In this document: in pieces, positions 8,396 through 16,206 of the stretch
How the letters are laid out: each line of letters begins with the position of its first letter
How positions within the stretch are numbered: the stretch's first letter is position 1
Assembly: GCA_050011095.1 (NCBI GenBank)
Contig: JBEKJU010000035.1
Span: 1-30,176 of the forward strand
Reading direction: 5' to 3'
Length of the DNA: 30,176 nucleotides
DNA from: JBEKJU01 sp050011095
GTDB taxonomy: Bacteria; Desulfobacterota; Syntrophorhabdia; Syntrophorhabdales; WCHB1-27
Made by a program: the position numbers and the translations under genes
Notes under the pieces: model-generated
The model's database searches: none
What the model was told of the DNA's origin: nothing
Seen by the model: the letters and a program-made list of their open reading frames with translations, nothing else

Positions 8396-8817
8396 CCTTT
8401 CAGCGCGCCTGACAATTCTACGATTTTCCGGATGACTGTTTCATCGCATTCCATCCGTTTGGCGAGAACGGATATTTTTGAAACCGGAACGGGCTCGCCA
8501 CGGATAATATCCGCCTTCTTCATGGCAATTTCAGCCGAGGGTTTCGGATTTTCGGCCGGGAGGTAAATCACGCATTCAGGGGTGATCTCCTCGAGTATGC
8601 GGTTGCTCTCGATTATCAGAAAAGGCGCATTCCCGTGATCGGCGGCGATGCTTGAAAAGCCGGTCCCGATGTCGTATAGATAACCGTCGTCGTCGGGTTT
8701 ACGCGTATGATGGCCTAGTTTTATTCGTACTGCGCCGGGCAGCAGTTTGCAAAGTGCGCGTGCAAGGTGCGTCTTTCCAACATTGGAACGTGCGCCAGAA
8801 ACGACAATAACTTTCAT
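8392..8817 (-). CDS. Small P-loop NTPase (MobB/dethiobiotin-synthase-like)
   Basis: A 141-aa protein beginning MKVIVVSGARSNVGKTHLAR, with a Walker A loop GARSNVGKT at residues 8-16, and compact like MobB or BioD-type P-loop proteins. It lacks other family-defining motifs that I can name. The chosen ATG at 8817 lies two bases after the TAA stop of the upstream 60-aa gene and has no separate ribosome binding site, so it is probably translated by coupling. An in-frame extension to 8847 would overlap the upstream gene and is less likely. A nucleotide-dependent role in cofactor or metal handling is only an inference from the fold and partner. Confidence 0.7.
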   Translation of the reverse strand: MKVIVVSGARSNVGKTHLARALCKLLPGAVRIKLGHHTRKPDDDGYLYDIGTGFSSIAADHGNAPFLIIESNRILEEITPECVIYLPAENPKPSAEIAMKKADIIRGEPVPVSKISVLAKRMECDETVIRKIVELSGALKG

Positions 8818-8818
8818 A

Positions 8819-9001
8819 CTACTTAAAACAACCGAGTTGACATTCAATTATTTTGATGCCGTAACGGTTGCAGGCCTCACCGATCTCTTTTAAAGAGATA
8901 TCATGTTCCTGCGACAATTTGTGCGCCTGTGCGCAGGCAAGTGTTTTTTTACCTTCACGCAACACAGCTGCGTTCAGTACCAGATTGTCATTTTCATTCA
9001 T
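8819..9001 (-). CDS. Small cysteine-containing protein coupled to the P-loop NTPase
   Basis: A 60-aa protein with four cysteines: C23 in KTLACAQAHKL, C44 in EACNRYG, and C54 and C58 in the C-terminal ECQLGCFK. The middle (KLSQEHDISLKEIGEACNRY) has a helix-turn-helix-like rhythm. The ending IKIxxCQLGCF reads like a conserved signature, and I believe similar small proteins occur in other anaerobes, but I cannot name the family. AGGAG lies about eight bases before the ATG and a good sigma-70-like promoter lies upstream. It is the first gene of a two-gene operon. The cysteines could hold a metal or Fe-S cluster; that is inference. Confidence 0.7.
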   Translation of the reverse strand: MNENDNLVLNAAVLREGKKTLACAQAHKLSQEHDISLKEIGEACNRYGIKIIECQLGCFK

Positions 9002-9024
9002 TGCTTATCTCCTGTGGTTGATTA

Positions 9025-9054
9025 ATAATAGCTTGAAATATACCGTACTGTCAA
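9025..9054 (-). promoter_or_regulatory. Sigma-70-like promoter of the cysteine protein/NTPase operon
   Basis: On the minus strand TTGACA (9054-9049) and TATTAT (9030-9025) are spaced by 18 bases, just upstream of the ribosome binding site of the gene that starts at 9001. Confidence 0.6.
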
Positions 9055-9474
9055 CGTAATTGGCGTCCACCCCGAAAGCCCGGAAACGCTCACACACCGG
9101 CGAGGAAACGCGGAAATGATGATCTACCGGACCTCTGAAGGCGCTCCATGCACTATTCTCTTGGTTTTGTCTGAAGCACATGCAATACTTGCAGGGGAAA
9201 TGGATTCCCTCGGGAGGGCAAGGATTGAGGGGCCACGACCGCGCGTGTAACGGGATGCTGCTTTGAGAACGGCCTACCCTCGCATTGTGGAGAGCCCGTC
9301 TTTTGCCGGTTGGAAAAACATGAAGGAAGAAGACCGGTAAATTTGCTCAAAGGCGCAAGTCGGTATGGAACCATGGCTCCGGGAAACGGGGGAGTTTTCC
9401 CAGGAAAGGCAGCCCTCCAGGAGCTGCCGACAGNNNNNNNNNNNAAGGATACGTGGGCTTTGAAGAGATACAGG
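9055..9474. other. Intergenic stretch with hairpins and an assembly gap
   Basis: No gene is supported in these 420 bases. Several small hairpins can form before the gap, such as GGCAGC/GCTGCC (9408-9428) and CTCC/GGAG around 9379-9396. I tried known riboswitch cores by eye and none fitted. The 11 N at 9434-9444 mean the two sides are joined contigs of uncertain spacing. Confidence 0.5.
9434..9444. other. Assembly gap (11 N)
   Basis: Eleven undetermined bases. Any reading frame crossing them is artificial, so gene starts were sought only after the gap. Confidence 0.99.
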
Positions 9475-11394
9475 ATGGAAACCACTCTATTAAATCGTAT
9501 TTACAAAAAATTGCGGAAGTTCTTAACCGACCCCGGAGAGCTTTTCCTCGTCCAGTCGATTGAGACACAAACACTCCTAGTCTGCGAGAAGGGCGCCGTT
9601 ATCGAACGATACGGCGCCTCTACCTCCCGTTTTGGCAATGGTGGTAGAGAGAACTCGTTCAAAACACCCCTCGGCGTCCATCGGATCAAGGAGAAGATCG
9701 GATCAGGCGCTCCTCTCGGGAGCATTTTCAAGGCACGCGAGGATACCGGGATCACCTGGGATCAGGGTTATACCGCGGATAATCTGATACTGACCCGTAT
9801 TCTCCGGCTGGAAGGTCTGGAGGAGGGAATCAACAAGGGCGCGGGGGTGGATTCCTATGAGCGCTGCATCTATATCCACGGCACGAACCGGGAGGATCTG
9901 GTGGGCACGCCCTTGTCCCACGGATGCCTGGCCTTAAGGAATCCGGATATCCTCCGCCTCTTTGAAATTGTCAGGGAAGGTACGCTCGTCTACATCGATC
10001 CTCCGCCCATAATCATTGGCAAGAGCCCATGCAGGAGCGTCCATTTTACCGGTATTTTCGGCACCGGCATGAGTGCCCTCGCGCAATATCTGCGCTTCCA
10101 GGGGATCACCGTCTCCGGTTCCGATCGTTTGCTTGCGAGTGAGGATACCGCCTCCATCCGGCAATCGCTTGAGGGGCTCGGGTGCGCTATCGTCAATCAG
10201 GACGGTTCGGGTGTCGGCGAGGAGACCGATGTCGTCTGCGTCTCAACGGCAATAGAAGAATCGAATCCCGATATCGCCGCCGCGCGCGCCTGTGGTCTTC
10301 CCATCGTACATCGTTCTGATATCCTTGCCGCGATAATCGCGTCAAAACGGACGATCGCCGTCGCGGGCACAAGCGGTAAGTCGACGGTGACGGCAATGAT
10401 ATTTGAGTTTCTGACCGCATGTGGGAAATCGCCCTCCCTAATCAGCGGCGCGGCCTTGCTCAGCCTCGAAAAACAGGGACTGATCGGGAACGCCTTCAGC
10501 GGCGGCTCCGATCTTTTGGTGGTAGAGGCGGACGAGAGCGACGGAACGCTCGTCAAGTATTCCCCGGAGGTCGCCCTTATTCTCAATATCTCCAAGGATC
10601 ACAAAGGCGTCGAAGAGATACGGGCGCTTTTTGAGACGCTTGTTTTGCAATCGGCCTGGACCGCGTCAAATTCGGACGATCCGGTCCTTGCCTCCCTTCC
10701 GGCAACCGTGGGTTTCGGCCGGGGCTCTTCGGCCTCGTGGCGACCGGACCATGAAGAGTTGCTGCCGACCTCGGTTAAGCTTTTTCGGCAGGGCATGGAA
10801 TATCATTTGCCCTTTCCGGGAAACCATAGCCTTGAGAACCTGCGCGCGGCCCTTTGCGTGTGCGAACATTTCGGTTGCGACGGGCCCACCCTTGCCCATG
10901 CGGTAAGAAATTTTGAGGGTGTGGCCCGACGCTTTGCCGTAACCGGGACGGAACAGAACGTGTATGTGATCGATGATTTTGCCCACAATCCGGCAAAGAT
11001 AGCGGCTGCCGTGAGCGCCGCGCGGGGCCTTTCAGGGCGCATTATAGCCGTGTATCAACCGCACGGCTTCGGTCCGACGCGATTCTTGAAGGATGAATAC
11101 ATCGCGACCTTTCGAGCCGTCTTCCACGGGAACGACTCGTTTTATCTCCTGCCGATCTATTATGCCGGGGGCACTGCCCAAAGAGATATTTCCTCGGAAG
11201 ATATCGTAAACGGCCTCGGTCCCGTACCATTCACCGCGCAGACGGTACGCGATCGTGGTGAGTTGCTGGGCAAGCTGAAAGTCGACGCGAGGTCCGGTGA
11301 TTGTGTTCTTGTCATGGGGGCACGGGATCCGTCGCTGCCTGCCTTAGTGAGGAAAATCGTGGAGCTCTTCGGCGGGGTAACGAGGAAGCCATGA
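9475..11394 (+). CDS. L,D-transpeptidase / Mur ligase (MurC/Mpl-like) fusion
   Basis: A 639-aa two-domain protein. Residues about 20-175 form a YkuD-type L,D-transpeptidase: YIHGT (H135) and the catalytic LSHGCLALRN with S148, H149, G150 and C151. From about residue 187 a Mur ligase follows: Rossmann start HFTGIFGTGMSALA, ATP loop AGTSGKST (297-304), EADESDG (351-357), HSLENLRAAL, and the C-terminal-domain motif DDFAHNP (500-506). The EADESD form and GxGMSALA resemble MurC, while fusion to peptidoglycan remodelling suggests a recycling role like Mpl. Known L,D-transpeptidases act outside the cytoplasm and Mur ligases inside, and I see no signal peptide, so the site of action is unclear. The ATG at 9475 has only a weak GAAGAG upstream; a true start within the N gap cannot be excluded. 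Confidence 0.8.
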   Translation: METTLLNRIYKKLRKFLTDPGELFLVQSIETQTLLVCEKGAVIERYGASTSRFGNGGRENSFKTPLGVHRIKEKIGSGAPLGSIFKAREDTGITWDQGYTADNLILTRILRLEGLEEGINKGAGVDSYERCIYIHGTNREDLVGTPLSHGCLALRNPDILRLFEIVREGTLVYIDPPPIIIGKSPCRSVHFTGIFGTGMSALAQYLRFQGITVSGSDRLLASEDTASIRQSLEGLGCAIVNQDGSGVGEETDVVCVSTAIEESNPDIAAARACGLPIVHRSDILAAIIASKRTIAVAGTSGKSTVTAMIFEFLTACGKSPSLISGAALLSLEKQGLIGNAFSGGSDLLVVEADESDGTLVKYSPEVALILNISKDHKGVEEIRALFETLVLQSAWTASNSDDPVLASLPATVGFGRGSSASWRPDHEELLPTSVKLFRQGMEYHLPFPGNHSLENLRAALCVCEHFGCDGPTLAHAVRNFEGVARRFAVTGTEQNVYVIDDFAHNPAKIAAAVSAARGLSGRIIAVYQPHGFGPTRFLKDEYIATFRAVFHGNDSFYLLPIYYAGGTAQRDISSEDIVNGLGPVPFTAQTVRDRGELLGKLKVDARSGDCVLVMGARDPSLPALVRKIVELFGGVTRKP

Positions 11395-11405
11395 GACGTG
11401 AACCA

Positions 11406-11543
11406 AGCTGCATTCAAAGGCACATTTTTGTTGTCGCGTCAAGACTCTCCTTGACGTACAATTGCCGGGCGCCCGCAAGCGGGTGTCACGCAGTGGGTCG
11501 CCGCCTAAGGCGAGGGTTGTATCGAAGATAGGCAACTCGGTAT
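11406..11543. repeat. ATACCGAGT-type repeat, copy C (degenerate)
   Basis: It contains GCATTCAAAGGCACAT, TTGTTGTCGC, TCTCCTTGACGTACAA and a terminal GCAACTCGGTAT, all words found in the copy at 21947-22072, but rearranged and interrupted by a GC-rich insert with its own small hairpin (GCCGGGCGCCCGCAAGCGGG). It fills the space between two convergent genes. Confidence 0.55.
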
Positions 11544-11577
11544 TACCGACCGCGCAAAAGGGGGCCCGGACGTCGCG

Positions 11578-12225
11578 TCAGATCTTGCTTAACGAGATTA
11601 TGCCCTTTTGTATTGCATATTTGATCAGGTCAACCTGATCACGAACCCCCAGTTTCATCTTGATGGTCTTTTTGTGGCCTTCAACCGTCTTCACGCTTAT
11701 ACAGAGGAGATCGGCAATTTCTCTATTGGCGTACCCCTCGGCCACAAGCTGGAGAATCTCTTTTTCCCTGGGAGAGAGCACCTCCACGCCATCGCCGAGG
11801 ACTTCAACATAGTCCTCCAGAAGCATCTTCGAGACAGAGGGACTGAAGAAGGCCTCTCCCCGACACACGGCCTCGATCGCCTCGAAAAGCTCGCTCGCCG
11901 CTGACTTTTTCATCAGATAGCCCGCTGCCCCCGCCCTCAGGGTCTGTCTCACCGGCTCAAGGTCCTCGTGCATCGTCAGCACCAGGATCTTGCAGCGCGG
12001 ACACTCCTGCATGATCTGCCGCGTGGCCTCGACGCCGTTAAGGATAGGCATTGATATGTCCATTATCACGATATCCGGTCTCAAATCCTTTGTCTTCTGA
12101 ACGGCATCCCTTCCGTTCGAGACCTCCGCGACCACCGTGATATTGTCCCTGCTTTCGAGTAAAGATTTTATGCCTTCCCTTAAAATCGTATGGTCATCGG
12201 CAAGAAGCACTTTAATTTTATTCAT
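11578..12225 (-). CDS. NarL/FixJ-type response regulator
   Basis: A 215-aa regulator with an N-terminal receiver domain: acidic pair D10-D11, phosphorylation site D56 (IVIMDISMP), T84 and K106. A C-terminal LuxR-type helix-turn-helix (LSPREKEILQLVAEGYANRE and VKTVEGHKKTIKMKLGV, about 149-195) follows. Its start overlaps the kinase stop by four bases (ATGA on the minus strand), so it is the partner of that kinase. It probably binds DNA as a dimer when phosphorylated. Targets are not given by sequence; the divergent ketone-use genes are good candidates. Confidence 0.93.
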   Translation of the reverse strand: MNKIKVLLADDHTILREGIKSLLESRDNITVVAEVSNGRDAVQKTKDLRPDIVIMDISMPILNGVEATRQIMQECPRCKILVLTMHEDLEPVRQTLRAGAAGYLMKKSAASELFEAIEAVCRGEAFFSPSVSKMLLEDYVEVLGDGVEVLSPREKEILQLVAEGYANREIADLLCISVKTVEGHKKTIKMKLGVRDQVDLIKYAIQKGIISLSKI

Positions 12226-14081
12226 GTCCTGGAACCCTCCCCCCCGATAGCTGGACCGGAGGGAATCTCGATAAGGAGCCTGGTGCCGGAGCCCGGTTTC
12301 GAGGAGATGGAGAAATCCCCACCCAGCGTTGAGACGCGCTCCCCGATCCCGAAAAGGCCCAGCCCACCCCTTACGAGTGCCCCCCTTTTCCCGTCCCCTT
12401 CGACCTCAAAACCTATTCCGTTATCCTCGATCGTAATCCTTATGCCTTCCAAATCCCGGCTCAGACACACGAAGGCCCGACCCGCCTGCGCGTGCTTCGA
12501 GACATTCGTGAGGGCCTCCTGAATGACCCTGTAGATCATCGTTTCCACGGCCGGCTCCAGCTTCTCCCACTCGCCCTCTATCTGAAGGCTGGCCTCGATT
12601 CCGTTAACTCGGGCAAAGGTTTTCACATACCAGCGAAGGGCGGAAACGAGACCAAAATTGTCGAGGACATAGGGCCTGAGATTATAGGAAATGCGATGGA
12701 CCTCGTCTATGCCCTTTTCGATCAATTTCTTCATATCCTCAAGCTTTTTCTGGTGGTTCTCACCGGCCAGGCCGTCGTCCTTTTGCAGAAGCTCCGTACT
12801 GATATTCAAGGCAGCCAGGACCTGTCCGATTTCATCGTGCAGCTCCCGGGAAATTCTCTTTCGTTCCTCCTCTTGCGCCCTGAAGACCTGTTCCGAGAGC
12901 TTCTTCAGGCTCGTTTCGTGCTCCTTCCTCTCGGTGATATCCCTGAAGATGACAAGGGCGGCGCGCTGATTCCTGTATTCAATCATTCCCGTATTCACTT
13001 CTGAATATCTTATCTCCCCGTTCTTGGCGATAAACTTCGCTTCCGTAATACCGGGCACGTCCTCCCCCGCCAGTCTCCTCACGTGCCGCTCCCTCAAATG
13101 GTCGGCGCTCTCCGGCGCGGCAATCGCGAGGTAGTGCATCCCCTGTACCTCTTCTGCGCTGTACCCCATGATCCGCATGAATGCCCGGTTGGCAAAAACG
13201 TACCTCTCGTCCTGGATGATGCCGATGCCGTCGCTGGCATTCTCGACAAGGGTGGAGTACTTTTCCTCTGATTCCTTTAGCTCGCAAATATTCTCTTCGA
13301 GCTTCTTTGCCATTTGATTGAAGGAGTCCGCGAGGAAACCCAGCTCGTCATTCCGGTTTTTCCTGGGGACGCGGTGAGAAAAATCGCCCGTGGAAATGAT
13401 CCGGGCCGCCCGAACAACACCCTTGAGTCCGGATACGATATGATTGGAGAGGGCAATTCCGAAACCGAGGCTGCCGAGAATGCTCGCCAGGGCGATGGTG
13501 ATCAATAAACGTCTTGTTGACTTGCCCACGCGGTTCGCCAGTTGCGACTTTGCAAGCATATCCTGCTCCATGAACCGGGCGAGCTGGTTTTCGACCACCT
13601 TGAGTTCCCTCAAAATCGATCTTCCCCCGCTGTCGATCTCCGCAATGGAGGCCATGAACTGCCTGTAACCGATCAGCCCGTAGTCGAGCCGGTGGCGCAT
13701 CTCTTTTTCCTTTTCCGCGACGCCCTCTTCCCATTCCCGCACCAGCTTTTCATACCTGCCTATCATCGAGGCATAATCCTTGTCGGTGGGATTCAGCTCC
13801 GTGGCTTCTTTCATCAGCGCCTTCATGGGAAGGGCGTTCTCGTCGTACGAGATGAGATATCTGGTCTTCCCCGTCATGAGAAATCCCTGAAGCCCCGATT
13901 GCCTCTGCAGCATGCGATAGGTCAGTTCATCCACAACCCTCGTGACCCGAGAGTACTTTCCCATGGTCTCTTCATAGAGCCTGGTCACCTTGGTGTAATC
14001 GTTAATCGTTAAGGCAGAGACAAATATGCATACAACAATGATCAAAAGGTATCCGAAGATGATCTTGACTTTGAGCGTCAT
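12222..14081 (-). CDS. Sensor histidine kinase (CHASE3-HAMP-PAS-HisKA_3)
   Basis: A 619-aa membrane kinase. TM1 spans about residues 6-26 and TM2 about 191-212; between them is a helical extracytoplasmic domain of the CHASE3 type (about 40-180). HAMP (213-265) and a PAS domain (about 273-385, ending DITERKEHE) come next. The NarX-type dimerisation helix has the phospho-accepting His in RISRELHDEIGQ (H415), followed by the N box QEALTNVSKHA, G1 DNGIGF and G2 GGLGLFGIGER. It phosphorylates the regulator that follows with a four-base overlap. The gene starts 13 bases after the stop of the solute-binding protein gene, suggesting ligand input through that protein. Confidence 0.92.
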   Translation of the reverse strand: MTLKVKIIFGYLLIIVVCIFVSALTINDYTKVTRLYEETMGKYSRVTRVVDELTYRMLQRQSGLQGFLMTGKTRYLISYDENALPMKALMKEATELNPTDKDYASMIGRYEKLVREWEEGVAEKEKEMRHRLDYGLIGYRQFMASIAEIDSGGRSILRELKVVENQLARFMEQDMLAKSQLANRVGKSTRRLLITIALASILGSLGFGIALSNHIVSGLKGVVRAARIISTGDFSHRVPRKNRNDELGFLADSFNQMAKKLEENICELKESEEKYSTLVENASDGIGIIQDERYVFANRAFMRIMGYSAEEVQGMHYLAIAAPESADHLRERHVRRLAGEDVPGITEAKFIAKNGEIRYSEVNTGMIEYRNQRAALVIFRDITERKEHETSLKKLSEQVFRAQEEERKRISRELHDEIGQVLAALNISTELLQKDDGLAGENHQKKLEDMKKLIEKGIDEVHRISYNLRPYVLDNFGLVSALRWYVKTFARVNGIEASLQIEGEWEKLEPAVETMIYRVIQEALTNVSKHAQAGRAFVCLSRDLEGIRITIEDNGIGFEVEGDGKRGALVRGGLGLFGIGERVSTLGGDFSISSKPGSGTRLLIEIPSGPAIGGEGSRT

Positions 14082-14094
14082 CAGACCCGGCCTT

Positions 14095-15646
14095 CTATTC
14101 CTGCGACATAATAAGTTCCTTCAGAAAAAGCATGCCGGCGATATACGGTGAGTAGGTTATCCTGTTTGTCATGGCATACAGCTTCACTTCCTGATAGGAA
14201 AAGAGGGAGAAGCACTCTTCATGGATCATCTGCTCCAGGGCATGGCACAGATCGTTCTGTTTTCTCGGGTTTATGGTGGAGATAATCTGCGAGTAGAGCT
14301 GGTCGAATTCGGGACTTTTCAAAAGACTCCACGGGGAGTCGGACTCGTACCACACCATTCCTTCGACAAAAACGATATGGCCGAGGGGATCAGGACAGGT
14401 TCGCGCAAATATGTCCCCATCGAACATTGGCAATGTTCGATTTATTCTTGTGCCCGCGACCCTGGTGCTTCCATTTCCGCCTTCAACCGTAAGGTCGATT
14501 CCGACCCCGGCAAGCTGTCTCTTTAATTCCTGGCCGAGACTCCCCTCGGCGCCGCCATCTATGTCGTCGATCAGCGCAATGGCCTTGAATCCGTGAGGAT
14601 AGCCGGCCTTGCGAAGGAGCTCTCGCGCCTTTCCCGGGTCGTAGGGGTAAGGCTTGATATAAGGATTGTAGCCGAACTCACCGGGCATTCCCAGCGTAGC
14701 GCGGGGGATCCCGTAGCCCAGCTTCACCTTTTCTATCAATGTCTCCTTGTCCACGGCGAAATTGGCCGCGCGCCTCACCAGCACGTCCTGGAACGGCCCT
14801 TTCGCTTTTCTTAAATTGAAGTTGATCGACATGACGGCAAATGTGGGTTCCTTGAGCGTCTTGAACCCGTGCGCCTCGATTCTCCGCAGATCCGCGGCCT
14901 CGAAGCTGGTGATCATATCCAGCTCTCCCCCGAGGAGCATATTCACCCGTTTTCGGGCGTCGGCAAACTTGAATATGATCTTGTCTATACGCGGCAGACC
15001 CGCTCGCCAGTAGTTGACGTTCTTTTCCAGGACCAACTCCTGCCCCTTAATCCATCTTGTGAATTTGAACGGACCCGTGCCGACGGGATGCCTTTCGAAC
15101 TCTCTGTCTCCAACCGCGTGGATATAATGGGGGGGGAACAACGTAACCGGCGACACACAGCCTGTTAAGCAGGATCCCGTCAGGGTGAAGGGTAATGATA
15201 TTGAAGGTATCGGGGTCGACGACGTCAACGCGCTTCACCGATTTCAATACATGGGAACTCGGGGAGCGGAGCCTCTTGCTGATGTTCCTTTCGATGCTGA
15301 ACTTGATGGCGTGGGCGTCGCACACCTCGCCATTGTGGAAGAGAACACCCTTTTTCAGCTTGAACTGGACGGTGTACCTGTCAAGCCTTCTCCAGCTCTG
15401 CGCGAGATTGGGCCTCGGATTTCCGTCCACATCCAGTTCGAGGAGGTGCTCGAAGATCTGGTTGAGAATGTTTTCACCTCTCTCGTCAAACTGCCTGTGT
15501 GGATCCATTCGCAGGGCCGCATCGCTCGTGAGGTCACAGATGCGGATGGCCTTTTTTTGATCGGGTTCGGCGAAGGATCGGTCAGCGGAGCCGCTGACAA
15601 GAAGAAAGAGGAACACCAAGCACGTTGCCGCAACCTTCCGCCCCAT
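14095..15646 (-). pseudogene. Periplasmic solute-binding protein family 5, frameshifted
   Basis: Two overlapping minus-strand frames together give one ABC-type solute-binding protein (DppA/OppA family) of about 516 aa. The first part (from 15646) has a signal peptide, MGRKVAATCLVFLFLLVSGS, then NILNQIFEHLLELDVDGNP and KKGVLFHNGEVCDAHAIKFS. The second part continues with HPVGTGPFKFTRWIKGQ and runs to the stop at 14095. The frames join at a run of eight C on the coding strand (15136-15129): seven C would restore GYVVPPHYIHAVG. This is either a sequencing or assembly error or a real slippage site. Everything else looks intact, so I favour error or phase variation over decay. It is the first gene of an operon with a histidine kinase and regulator and has no ABC permease partners nearby, which suggests sensing rather than uptake. 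Confidence 0.8.
15129..15136 (-). other. Run of eight C at the frameshift
   Basis: Eight G on the plus strand (eight C in the coding sense) sit exactly where the solute-binding protein changes frame. Removing one base gives one continuous protein. Confidence 0.85.
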
Positions 15647-15684
15647 AACCCCCCCCCAGAACAGGGTTGTCCCCTTGTGCTTCC

Positions 15685-15713
15685 ATTATCAATCTCTGGC
15701 AGGTCGGTGTCAA
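15685..15713 (-). promoter_or_regulatory. Sigma-70 promoter of the sensor operon
   Basis: On the minus strand a perfect TTGACA (15713-15708) and GATAAT (15690-15685) are spaced by 17 bases. The predicted start is near 15678, about 30 bases before the solute-binding protein ATG at 15646. Confidence 0.7.
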
Positions 15714-16206
15714 TAACTTTGATCGGCCCGTAGATCCCGGAAATTTATTCAAGGCATCATAACGCGCCAAGGCTACCCTTGCGGGCACGTTAGGGGTGAC
15801 GGGGGCCGCAAGGGGGCTACCCTTGCGGGCACGTGGTTGAACGGGAGAAAAAACAGGGAGCAGACCCGCGAGATACAGGGTGGACCGTGCCCGACTTGAG
15901 GGTATACTCCTATTTACTCCCTCGCAGTGCACGGTTACAATCCTGCCAGGCTCACAATACAAACAGTTCAGGGCTTGATAACTCTCACCCCCGGCCGGCA
16001 CGGGTGCATTTGCGGCGGCCGGATTCTTCGCGGGAAGGAGGTGACGGCAGGGTTTTTCGAAGCCGGGCCAGGGGTAAGCCCATTGGCGCCGGCATCAGGG
16101 ACGGGGGACAGGGGCGTATCCGCCCCGCGCAGGGACAGCGGCATTGTTCTTGGGGGGTCTCTGCAGTCGGTTTGTAGGGACGTCTTACAAAAAAAGGGAG
16201 GGTAAC
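15714..16206. other. Divergent intergenic region without a supported gene
   Basis: About 490 bases separate the sensor operon from the catabolic genes. A repeat and hairpin block lies at 15771-15834 (listed separately). No sigma-54 site (GG-N10-GC) and no clear sigma-70 promoter for the plus strand was found, so the start of the catabolic transcript is unresolved. Confidence 0.5.
15771..15834. repeat. 20-bp direct repeat with overlapping inverted repeat
   Basis: GGCTACCCTTGCGGGCACGT occurs at 15771-15790 and again at 15815-15834, 44 bp apart start to start. Between them CCGCAAGGG (15806-15814) is a perfect complement of CCCTTGCGG in both repeats (15776-15784 and 15820-15828). The middle arm can pair with either side, but not both. 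This may be a regulator binding region, an RNA leader switch or a mobile repeat. Confidence 0.75.

Noticed and set aside
9300..9433. Possible riboswitch in the leader of the fusion gene
   Set aside because: Several small hairpins exist, but cores of cobalamin, cyclic-di-GMP, TPP, Moco and ZTP types could not be matched by eye, and the assembly gap cuts the leader.
9310..9474. Upstream extension of the fusion gene through the N gap, starting at 9310
   Set aside because: The frame is carried across 11 unknown bases, so it is not evidence of coding. The residues before 9475 do not resemble either domain.
14417..14445. Inverted words TCGAACATTG/CAATGTTCGA inside the solute-binding protein gene
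   Set aside because: They lie within conserved coding sequence and no regulatory context is present.
15990..16110. Sigma-54 promoter for the catabolic genes
   Set aside because: GGC-rich words occur, but none has GG and GC at ten-base spacing with the flanking consensus.
15927..16205. Open frame of 92 codons ending just before the membrane protein gene
   Set aside because: It starts at GTG with no ribosome binding site, has Gly/Pro/Arg-rich noise-like composition, and overlaps hairpin-rich DNA.
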